DNA from: Bdellovibrio sp. ZAP7
GTDB lineage: Bacteria; Bacteroidota; Bacteroidia; Flavobacteriales; Flavobacteriaceae
Length of the DNA stretch: 12,866 bases
Assembly: GCA_943324165.2 (NCBI GenBank)
Contig: CALPKO020000009.1
Coordinates: 1 to 12,866, forward strand
Direction: 5' to 3'
The position numbers and the translations under genes were made by a program. Shown here piece by piece: positions 7,268 through 12,866 of the stretch; positions within the stretch are counted from its first letter, which is position 1, and each line of letters begins with the position of its first letter. Below the pieces are notes generated by a model. That model was given only the letters and a program-made list of their open reading frames with translations. It made no database searches and was not told the DNA's origin.

Positions 7268-8194
7268 CTATTTGATTTTACTAGCCAAAAGATAAATCAC
7301 TGCCATGCGAATAGCAACGCCATTTTCTACTTGACGGAGGATGACGGATTGTTGGGAATCCGCGACATCGCTAGTAATTTCAACACCTCGGTTGATTGGT
7401 CCTGGGTGCATAATGACGATTTCTTTGTTCAAACTGTCCAAAAGTGCTTTGTCCACTCCGTATTGTTGTGTATATTCTCTGGTAGAAGGAAAATAATTGA
7501 TTTCCATTCTTTCGTTTTGAACCCGAAGCATATTGGCGACATCGCACCATTCTAGGGCTTTGCGCAAATTAGGTTCAACGGTCACGCCAAGACTTTCGAT
7601 GTGTTTTGGAATCAACGTTTTTGGACCACAAACTTTCACTTCTGCTCCTTGCATTTGCAGCGCATAAATATTAGAAAGTGCTACCCGTGAGTGCAAAATA
7701 TCGCCTACTATCACTACTTTTTTTCCAGCTACTTCGCCCAATTTTTCTCTAATTGAATAACTGTCTAACAAACCTTGTGTTGGGTGTTCGTGTGCACCGT
7801 CGCCCGCATTGATGATACAGGCCTTTACGTTTTGAGATAAGAAGTAAGCTGCTCCAGGACTAGAATGTCTCATTACTACCATATCTACCTTCATGGCCAA
7901 AATGTTATTGACGGTGTCTATGAGTGTTTCTCCTTTTTTGACTGAAGATTGGGCTGCCGAAAAACTCAACACATCGGCAGACAAACGTTTTTGAGCCAAT
8001 TCAAAGGATAACTTGGTGCGGGTACTGTTCTCGAAAAAAATGTTTGCTATGGTAACATCGCGCAAGGAAGGAACTTTTTTAATAGGTCGGTTGATGACTT
8101 CTTTGAATTGATCCGCAGTTTCAAAAATAAGGTCAATATCGTTTTTATTGATATATTTTATTCCTAATAAATGATTTACGCTTAGTTCGTTCAT
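7268..8194 (-). CDS. pyrB: Aspartate carbamoyltransferase catalytic subunit
   Basis: This enzyme joins carbamoyl phosphate and aspartate to give N-carbamoyl-aspartate, the committed step of pyrimidine synthesis. The carbamoyl-phosphate motif FENSTRT lies at 54-60, the SSVKKGE loop at 83-89 (active-site Ser and Lys from the neighbouring subunit), HPTQGLLD at 137-144 and MHPGPINRGVE near 262-272. At 308 residues it is a normal, complete catalytic chain. The start lies 2 bp after the pyrR stop, so the two are one transcript. No pyrI regulatory-subunit gene is adjacent. The 3' side runs into the hairpin-element cluster. Confidence 0.97.
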   Translation of the reverse strand: MNELSVNHLLGIKYINKNDIDLIFETADQFKEVINRPIKKVPSLRDVTIANIFFENSTRTKLSFELAQKRLSADVLSFSAAQSSVKKGETLIDTVNNILAMKVDMVVMRHSSPGAAYFLSQNVKACIINAGDGAHEHPTQGLLDSYSIREKLGEVAGKKVVIVGDILHSRVALSNIYALQMQGAEVKVCGPKTLIPKHIESLGVTVEPNLRKALEWCDVANMLRVQNERMEINYFPSTREYTQQYGVDKALLDSLNKEIVIMHPGPINRGVEITSDVADSQQSVILRQVENGVAIRMAVIYLLASKIK

Positions 8195-8196
8195 GG

Positions 8197-8757
8197 CTAA
8201 TTGTTAGTTGGTTCTTGTTTGGTTGGCACTAAAAAAACTGCATCTTCGCCTTCATTTTCTTTCCAGCTTACTATTACTTTTTCATTATTGATGGCATCTA
8301 CTTGACGTCCACGGTAATCGGGTTGGATGGGCAAATGGCGGCTAAAGCGGCGGTCTATTAAAACTAAAAGTTCTATTTCTGCCGGTCTTCCGAAAGATTG
8401 AATAGCGGTTAACGCCGAGCGAATGCTGCGACCCGTGTATAAAACATCATCAATGAATATGACTTTTTTGTTTTCTACTAAAAAATCAATTTTGGTTTGA
8501 TTGGCTTCTAGTGGTTTTTCTGTACGGCGAAAATCATCTCTAAAAAAAGTGATGTCGAGGTAACCCAAAGCGATTTTGTTAGTATTGTACTTGGTTTCTA
8601 AAAGGTTTTTGATCCTTTCCGCTAAATAAGTGCCGCGGGGTTGGATGCCTATCAAAATGGTATTTGAAAAATCGAGGTGTTTTTCGATTAACTGACAAGC
8701 CAATCGATTTAAAATGATGTCGACTTCTTTGGAAGTAAGCAATATTTTTTGGCTCAT
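8197..8757 (-). CDS. pyrR: PyrR bifunctional regulator / uracil phosphoribosyltransferase
   Basis: PyrR is a type I phosphoribosyltransferase. In Firmicutes it binds pyr mRNA and attenuates transcription, and it has uracil phosphoribosyltransferase activity. The PRPP motif VIFIDDVLYTGRS is at 99-111, the IGIQPRGTYLAERI loop lies at 36-49 and the hood region DITFFRDDF at 68-76. The 186-residue length is normal. It heads the pyrR-pyrB pair. The predicted leader is only about 20 nt and the pyrR-pyrB gap is 2 nt, so there is no room in this window for a Bacillus-type anti-terminator. The gene may act mainly as an enzyme here or regulate elsewhere. Confidence 0.95.
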   Translation of the reverse strand: MSQKILLTSKEVDIILNRLACQLIEKHLDFSNTILIGIQPRGTYLAERIKNLLETKYNTNKIALGYLDITFFRDDFRRTEKPLEANQTKIDFLVENKKVIFIDDVLYTGRSIRSALTAIQSFGRPAEIELLVLIDRRFSRHLPIQPDYRGRQVDAINNEKVIVSWKENEGEDAVFLVPTKQEPTNN

Positions 8758-8779
8758 GTCTTTTTTCGATTTTGAAATA

Positions 8780-8787
8780 CAAATATA
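8780..8787 (-). promoter_or_regulatory. -7 promoter box for pyrRB
   Basis: On the minus strand this reads TATATTTG, an exact match to the Bacteroidota TAnnTTTG consensus. It ends 22 nt before the pyrR ATG. No clear TTG -33 box stands at the usual 17-23 bp. It implies a short leader of roughly 15-20 nt. Confidence 0.6.
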
Positions 8788-8863
8788 GGCTTTTCCATTT
8801 AGTTAGTGAAATTATTAATCTAATATTTGACAAAGCAATGATTTACAATTTATAAAGAAACGT

Positions 8864-8982
8864 CCACCAATTACACCAATTATCACAAATTAAAAATTTA
8901 CACATATTTAATCTGCCTAGTCAGATTTTGTGAAATTAATCATAGATAAAAAATCTGTGTTAATTTGTGAAATTAGTGGTTG
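8864..8982. repeat. Diverged long palindromic repeat upstream of pyrR
   Basis: The left arm has CCACCAATTACACCAATTAT then CACAAATT; the right arm has AATTTGTGAAATTAGTGG. Together they form an imperfect inverted repeat. A perfect inner hairpin AATCTG-CCTAGT-CAGATT lies at 8910-8927. Arm sequence and layout resemble the CACAAATT palindromes upstream of mnmE, so this is probably an older member of that family. It sits between the pyrR promoter and the 3' end of the acyltransferase gene. Confidence 0.65.
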
Positions 8983-9025
8983 AAAAAATAAATTTTCTTA
9001 TTGATCTATTTTTAAACTTACAGTA

Positions 9026-9757
9026 TTAAAAGTTTCTTTTTTTATTCAATTCTTCAATGTTTTCAATTTCTTCAGCTGGAATTACTTTCAGAAAAGAAGC
9101 ATGTTGTTCGATGGCGTATTCTACTTTTTCGACAATTTTCTCAATGGTATCCTTTTCATAATCAAAAACTAACGGCTCTTTTATCGTAAAGGATTGCAAA
9201 ATGCCTTTCTTTTTCATTCTCAGTCCTTTTTTGTCAAAGGAACGTCTAAATCCATCAATAACAATCGGCACCACAATTGGCTTATAGGTTTTGATAATGT
9301 GCGCTGTTCCTTTGCGAACGGGTTTAAAAGATTTTGTAGTGCCTTGTGGAAAGGTAATCACCCAGCCATCATTCAATGCAATGCGGATGTTCTCGGTGTC
9401 ATTGGGATTGACTTCTCGCTTTTCGGTGACGTCTTTTCCTTGAGCGCGCCATGTTCTTTCTACTGTAATTGCCCCAACATAAGCCATGATCCTTGGTAAA
9501 AGTCCGGATTCCATGGTTTCTTTTGCGGCAACATAATAAATATTCATTTTGGGTTGCCAAATGTAACCCAGGTTTTTGATAGTATCTTCTCTGCCTTTCA
9601 AGCTTGCATTGAAAACATGGAACATTGCCACTACATCCGCAAAATAGGTTTGGTGATTGGAAATAAAAAGCACATTCGTATCGGGTAAACCTCTTATAAT
9701 TTCTGAACCATCAATTTGCAATTCGTTAAAACCCCTGTACCGACGGTGCGTCAACAC
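9026..9757 (-). CDS. PlsC-like 1-acyl-glycerol-3-phosphate acyltransferase
   Basis: This is a lysophosphatidic-acid-type acyltransferase, likely acting at the inner membrane in phospholipid synthesis. Numbering from the GTG at 9757, the catalytic His/Asp block is ISNHQTYFAD (H35, D41). The spacing is HX5D, not the textbook HX4D. The glycerol-phosphate motif reads TFPQGTTK (135-142), with Q where EGTR-type enzymes have E. Both forms seem to be normal for the Bacteroidota branch, though I recall this rather than can prove it. The frame stays open back to 9823 and would encode 22 more residues (LFKRNPFGHLLFIKKW...) that look like genuine protein, with a hydrophobic segment. Directly before that is ATG (9829-9827) followed by TGA (9826-9824). 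No ATG, GTG or TTG lies between, so the start is uncertain: GTG 9757, a rare start further up, or a broken ATG at 9829. Confidence 0.85.
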   Translation of the reverse strand: MLTHRRYRGFNELQIDGSEIIRGLPDTNVLFISNHQTYFADVVAMFHVFNASLKGREDTIKNLGYIWQPKMNIYYVAAKETMESGLLPRIMAYVGAITVERTWRAQGKDVTEKREVNPNDTENIRIALNDGWVITFPQGTTKSFKPVRKGTAHIIKTYKPIVVPIVIDGFRRSFDKKGLRMKKKGILQSFTIKEPLVFDYEKDTIEKIVEKVEYAIEQHASFLKVIPAEEIENIEELNKKRNF

Positions 9758-9849
9758 CGCGAAGATACGGATCAGCCACTTTTTTATAAAGAGCAGGTGG
9801 CCAAAAGGATTTCGTTTGAATAATCACATAATTGTTTTTTAAGTACCTG

Positions 9850-9857
9850 CAAATATA
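9850..9857 (-). promoter_or_regulatory. -7 promoter box for the acyltransferase gene
   Basis: The minus strand reads TATATTTG, an exact TAnnTTTG match. It lies 20 nt before the ATG at 9829 but 92 nt before the GTG at 9757. The short leaders of neighbouring genes therefore favour an ancestral start at 9829. Confidence 0.55.
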
Positions 9858-9898
9858 GGCATTGGAAATTGTTTTTGCTAAGTACTGTTTCGATAAAT

Positions 9899-10537
9899 TT
9901 ATGGCAGGTCTAAAATAGCTACTCGTAATTCACTTAATATCATGGCGGTAGCGCCCCAAACAAAATGATTGTCGATATTGAAACCCGGTACTTCCAATTG
10001 TGGGTTGTATGCCGTTGCAATGGTTCGGATTTCTAAAATACTGTCTTGTAAAAAAGCAGCCATTGGCAACTCGATTATTTTCACCACTTCTCGCTCGTCA
10101 GGGATAAATTGTAGTTCGTTGTGGCTAATGCCTAAAAACGGAAAAACTTTAAAATTACTTGGTGGAATGTATATTTCGCTGAAATCTCTAATGATTTCAA
10201 TTTGGTGCTCGGCAATACCTATTTCCTCAAAGGTTTCTCTCAAAGCGGTTTGTTGGTAAGAAGCATCTGTTTGTTCTACTTTGCCGCCCGGAAAAGCCAC
10301 TTGCGAAGAATGCACGCCTTCGTAGCTATTTCTTAGGATCAAAACCAAATGTGCTTGCTTGTCTTTGGGATAAAGCAACATCAAAACCGAAGCTAATTTG
10401 GGCGTAACATTTTTAAAATCGGTGTTTTCTAAAGCTATTTTTCTATCTTGAGGCGCCATTTTTAGGTGGGCTTCTACTCCCAAAAGCGTTGCTGCTTTTA
10501 TTTTTGGTAATAAGGAAAGAAAATATTGAAAATCCAT
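9899..10537 (-). CDS. Nudix hydrolase, CoA pyrophosphatase (NudL) type
   Basis: This probably hydrolyses CoA or acyl-CoA to 4'-phosphopantetheine derivatives and 3',5'-ADP. The 212-residue protein carries the NudL/UPF0035 signature: LILR at 66-69, then SYEGVHSSQVAFPGG (71-85), which matches LLTxRSxxxxxHxGQxxFPGG. It runs straight into the Nudix box PGGKVEQTD (83-91) and TALRETFEEIGI (97-108), with the metal-binding REXXEE. It is monocistronic or at most linked weakly to the acyltransferase, which has its own box. A good promoter precedes it, and the DUF4268 gene diverges from it. The start ATG at 10537 gives the expected N-terminus. Confidence 0.9.
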   Translation of the reverse strand: MDFQYFLSLLPKIKAATLLGVEAHLKMAPQDRKIALENTDFKNVTPKLASVLMLLYPKDKQAHLVLILRNSYEGVHSSQVAFPGGKVEQTDASYQQTALRETFEEIGIAEHQIEIIRDFSEIYIPPSNFKVFPFLGISHNELQFIPDEREVVKIIELPMAAFLQDSILEIRTIATAYNPQLEVPGFNIDNHFVWGATAMILSELRVAILDLP

Positions 10538-10556
10538 TTATCAAAGGCTATTTTTG
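10526..10556 (+). promoter_or_regulatory. Candidate promoter for the DUF4268 gene
   Basis: TTG (10526-10528), a 20-bp spacer and TATTTTTG (10549-10556) match the TTG-N17-23-TAnnTTTG consensus. The upstream half lies inside the start of the Nudix gene. The predicted leader is about 50 nt. Confidence 0.5.
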
Positions 10557-10562
10557 TAAAAT

Positions 10563-10592
10563 CAAATTTATCACTAATATTGTGAAGAGCAA
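10563..10592 (-). promoter_or_regulatory. Promoter for the Nudix gene
   Basis: On the minus strand TTG (10592-10590), a 19-bp spacer and TAAATTTG (10570-10563) form the best full match to the Bacteroidota consensus in the window. The ATG at 10537 lies 25 nt beyond the box, giving a leader of about 20 nt. Confidence 0.65.
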
Positions 10593-10613
10593 CTAAAATT
10601 TTATTGTTATCAA

Positions 10614-11051
10614 ATGTACAGCAAAAAAGAAAATCAAGATTTAAAAAGGGCATTTTGGATTGCATTTGCCGACAAATATCCGAAAAAGTGGCTTTTGTAT
10701 GATACAAAAATCAAAGACTTCTCTTTTAAATTTTATGTTGATAACAAAAAAGCGCAGGTTTTGATTGACATTGAACCCCGCAACAACGAAAAGCGCATTG
10801 CTTATTTTGAGAAATTAACTGCTTTAAAGTCGATTTTAGAGGACGAATTTGTAAAAGATTTGGTTTATGAGCAGGATTTTCTATTAGACAATACCAAAAT
10901 CATTAGCCGGGTTTGGATTGAACTGTCCGATAAGGGCTTTAGTAACCAAAACAATTGGGATTTGATTTTTGATTTCTTTCATGATAAGATGACGCAACTG
11001 GAGCTTTTCTATTTGGAATATGATGAGTTTATAAAGGACATTGAAGTTTAA
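10614..11051 (+). CDS. DUF4268 domain protein
   Basis: This 145-residue cytoplasmic protein matches the DUF4268 style: MYSKKENQDLKRAFWIAFAD at the start, FKFYVDNKKAQVLIDIEPRN (38-57), and a C-terminal helix-rich part ending FFHDKMTQLELFYLEYDEF. The family has no assigned function that I can state. The predicted alpha/beta core with many charged residues recalls restriction-endonuclease-like folds, but no catalytic PD-ExK motif can be defended. It is transcribed divergently from the Nudix gene (76-bp gap) and is followed by the mnmE leader duplication. It is probably a single-gene unit. Confidence 0.85.
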   Translation: MYSKKENQDLKRAFWIAFADKYPKKWLLYDTKIKDFSFKFYVDNKKAQVLIDIEPRNNEKRIAYFEKLTALKSILEDEFVKDLVYEQDFLLDNTKIISRVWIELSDKGFSNQNNWDLIFDFFHDKMTQLELFYLEYDEFIKDIEV

Positions 11052-11078
11052 GATGTAATTGTCAAAAACTAAAAGTTA

Positions 11079-11272
11079 GCCACAAATTTCACGAATTATC
11101 ACGAATTAAAAATTACCCTAATTCATATGTCCTGAGTAGAATTAGTGTAATTAAAAATGAAATTAAAATTTGTGGACATTTGTGTAATTTGTGGCAAAAA
11201 AATAAATGATGTATTTTTCTACTCGCTTAGATTAAATAAAATCAAAATCTATTGCAACTTTGCCGCATGATT
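11079..11272 (+). repeat. Composite repeat copy A: palindrome plus duplicated mnmE leader
   Basis: Arms 11079-11107 and 11167-11195 form a long imperfect inverted repeat (GCCACAAATTTCACG... against ...GTAATTTGTGGC). A second nested dyad inside pairs AATTACCCTAATTC (11111-11124) with GAATTAGTGTAATT (11139-11152). The following 77 bp (11196-11272) match the mnmE leader at 11361-11438 at about 67 of 78 positions, including the ATGATT of the mnmE start. Its -7 box has decayed to CAACTTTG (11255-11262). Confidence 0.85.
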
Positions 11273-11287
11273 CATGATTAAAGTGAA

Positions 11288-11438
11288 GCCACAAATTTCA
11301 CGAATTATCACAAATTCAAGAAAGTGCAGAAAATTTGTGGACATTTGTGTAATTTGTGGCAAAAAGAATAAACGATTTATTTTTCTATGCGCTGGGATTA
11401 AATAAAATCAAAATCTGTCATAACTTTGCTGCATGATT
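11288..11438 (+). repeat. Composite repeat copy B: palindrome plus native mnmE leader
   Basis: Arms 11288-11316 and 11332-11360 are 29 bp each, with 24 Watson-Crick pairs plus two G-U, around a 15-nt loop. The palindrome is followed by the leader that carries the mnmE promoter and its first two codons. Outer arm sequences are nearly identical to copy A, while the interior is 44 bp shorter. Confidence 0.85.
11421..11428 (+). promoter_or_regulatory. -7 promoter box for mnmE
   Basis: TAACTTTG is an exact TAnnTTTG match ending only 4 nt before the mnmE ATG at 11433. Transcription would start at or next to the A of ATG. A TTA lies 20 bp upstream in place of TTG. Confidence 0.5.
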
Positions 11439-12842
11439 TACAACGATACCATAGTTGCACTTGCAACACCTTCTGGAGCTGGAGCTATTGCCGTGATTAG
11501 GATTTCTGGTGCCAATGCGCTAGACATTGCGAATTCGGTTTTTGTTTCGCATAAGGCAAAAGAACTGCTGAAACAAAAATCACATACTTTGCATTTGGGC
11601 CATATTATGGATGGTGAAAAGGTATTAGACCAAGTTTTGGTTTCTATTTTTAAAGGCAATCATTCTTATACTGGCGAGAATACAGTAGAAATTTCGTGTC
11701 ATGGTTCTACTTTTATTCAGCAACAAATCATACAATTGCTGTTGCGAAAAGGCTGCCGAATGGCCAATGCGGGTGAATTTACCTTGCGTTCGTTCTTGAA
11801 CGGCAAAATGGATTTGAGCCAAGCGGAAGCCGTTGCCGATTTGATTGCTTCTGATAACGAAGCCAGTCACCAAATTGCGATGCAACAAATGCGTGGCGGT
11901 TTTAGCAACGAATTGCTGCAATTGCGTCAGGAATTATTGAACTTTGCTTCGTTGATTGAACTCGAATTGGATTTTGCGGAAGAAGATGTGGCTTTTGCCG
12001 ATAGAAGTGAATTTGAAAAACTGGTTGGCAGAATAGAATTTGTGTTGAAACGCTTGATTGATAGTTTTGCGATAGGCAACGTGATTAAAAACGGTATTCC
12101 TGTTGCGATTGTGGGTGAACCAAATGTGGGGAAATCAACGCTTTTGAATGCCCTTTTGAATGAAGAGCGCGCCATCGTTTCTGAAATAGCAGGCACTACA
12201 CGCGACACCATCGAAGACGAATTGGTGATTGGCGGCATCGGTTTTAGGTTCATCGACACGGCTGGTATTCGCACCACCGACGATGTGATTGAAGGATTGG
12301 GCATCAAGAAGACGTTTGAGAAGATGGAACAGGCGCAGGTGGTTTTATTATTGGTTGATGGTTATCGGTTGATGGTTGATGGATTAGCAGTTGTTAAAAT
12401 TGACATTGAAAAAATACGCAATCAGTATCCATTAAAACCAATCGTCGTCATAATCAACAAACAAGATTTAATTCCAACAGAAAATCATACCGTTATCTCC
12501 CAAGAACTGACAACCGACAACCATCAACCGACAACCCTATTCATATCCGCCAAAAACAAAATCGGTATCGACCAACTCAAAGCCACCTTGCTTTCGTTTG
12601 TGAATACTGGTGCTTTGCGCAACAACGAAACGATAGTAACCAATACAAGGCATTACGATTCTTTGTTGAAGGCGTTGGAAGAAATACAAAAAGTGAGGTT
12701 TGGTCTTGCCACTCAACTGTCTAGTGATTTGTTGGCGATTGACATTAGAGAAACTTTGTACCACTTTGGTATGATTACGGGCGAAGTGACCAACGATGAG
12801 TTGCTTGGAAACATCTTTGCAAACTTTTGTATCGGGAAATAG
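11433..12842 (+). CDS. mnmE: tRNA modification GTPase MnmE
   Basis: With MnmG, MnmE makes the cmnm5/nm5 modification on U34 of certain tRNAs. The N-terminal folate-binding domain begins NDTIVALATPSGAGAIAVIR. The G domain holds G1 GEPNVGKS (228-235), G2 GTTRDT (254-259), G3 DTAG (275-278), G4 NKQD (342-345) and G5 SAK (372-374). The protein ends in the diagnostic FCIGK with C466. At 469 residues it is slightly long. The extra length appears to lie in two G-domain loops (about 310-320 and 358-368) encoded by an inverted pair of DNA repeats. The ATG is supported by the family N-terminus MxxNDTIVA. It carries its own promoter and may be leaderless. All catalytic motifs are intact, so it should be functional. 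Confidence 0.97.
   Translation: MIYNDTIVALATPSGAGAIAVIRISGANALDIANSVFVSHKAKELLKQKSHTLHLGHIMDGEKVLDQVLVSIFKGNHSYTGENTVEISCHGSTFIQQQIIQLLLRKGCRMANAGEFTLRSFLNGKMDLSQAEAVADLIASDNEASHQIAMQQMRGGFSNELLQLRQELLNFASLIELELDFAEEDVAFADRSEFEKLVGRIEFVLKRLIDSFAIGNVIKNGIPVAIVGEPNVGKSTLLNALLNEERAIVSEIAGTTRDTIEDELVIGGIGFRFIDTAGIRTTDDVIEGLGIKKTFEKMEQAQVVLLLVDGYRLMVDGLAVVKIDIEKIRNQYPLKPIVVIINKQDLIPTENHTVISQELTTDNHQPTTLFISAKNKIGIDQLKATLLSFVNTGALRNNETIVTNTRHYDSLLKALEEIQKVRFGLATQLSSDLLAIDIRETLYHFGMITGEVTNDELLGNIFANFCIGK
12360..12392 (+). repeat. In-frame repeat inside mnmE, left copy
   Basis: This 33-bp stretch of GGTTGATGG-like units encodes about residues 310-320 (YRLMVDGLAV), just after the VVLLLVDG strand. It matches the reverse complement of 12505-12536 at 27 of 33 aligned positions. 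Further GGTTGATG units extend left to 12353. Confidence 0.8.
12505..12536 (-). repeat. In-frame repeat inside mnmE, right copy
   Basis: This 32-bp stretch of ACAACCGACAACCATCAACC type encodes about residues 358-368 (ELTTDNHQPTT), between G4 and G5. It is the inverted partner of 12360-12392. Its composition (repeated CAACC) is unlike the surrounding coding sequence. Confidence 0.8.
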
Positions 12843-12866
12843 ATTATTTTAAAATTATCGTTCAAA

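Larger units (their letters stand above)
11052..11432. other. Gene-free mnmE upstream region
   Basis: These 381 bp between the DUF4268 stop and mnmE contain no credible gene. They are nearly filled by two copies of a composite repeat (palindrome plus mnmE leader), described separately. No classical terminator for DUF4268 is visible other than these palindromes. Confidence 0.8.

Noticed and set aside
11274..11405. 43-codon ORF starting at the second ATG of the duplicated mnmE leader
   Set aside because: It reads straight through the palindrome arms and leader, has no family resemblance, and its start comes from a decayed duplicate.

Overview
The window looks like a chromosomal stretch of a Flavobacterium-like member of the Bacteroidota. 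Three things point there. The DNA is AT-rich. Genes lack obvious Shine-Dalgarno sites, and several are preceded by boxes matching the Bacteroidota promoter consensus TAnnTTTG. The protein set and the intergenic repeat families have the style of Flavobacteriaceae. No rRNA, tRNA, CRISPR array, phage or transposase gene was seen, and the genes are mostly housekeeping.

Layout. At the left edge is the 3' part of a secreted M28 metallopeptidase (+). It converges on a tight minus-strand polyphosphate module read sixA-like phosphatase > ppk1 > ppx/gppA (4535 down to 1025). Upstream, also on minus, come pdxH (4624-5268), rnz (5288-6193) and a small STAS-like protein (6408-6740). About 200 bp of 12-bp and 7-bp tandem repeats separate the last two. 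A 527-bp gene-free stretch (6741-7267) holds several copies of a hairpin-forming element. Next is a pyrR-pyrB pair with a 2-bp gap (8757 down to 7268), then a PlsC-like acyltransferase (9026-9757 or longer) and a NudL-type Nudix hydrolase (9899-10537), all on minus. Divergent from the Nudix gene is a DUF4268 gene (+, 10614-11051). A 381-bp gap holding a duplicated leader region with long palindromes leads into mnmE (+, 11433-12842).

How the genes fit together. PPK1 makes and Ppx breaks down polyphosphate. PyrR/PyrB serve pyrimidine synthesis. RNase Z and MnmE act in tRNA maturation and modification. PdxH makes pyridoxal phosphate, and the acyltransferase serves lipid synthesis.

The least ordinary signals are: (i) an inverted pair of 32-33-bp repeats lying in frame inside the MnmE GTPase domain; (ii) an ATG followed at once by TGA where the acyltransferase would be expected to start; (iii) a hairpin element at 6964-7221 whose copies differ by compensatory stem changes; (iv) a duplication of the mnmE promoter and first codons, with a predicted leaderless mnmE transcript. 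No clearly new multi-gene system was found.
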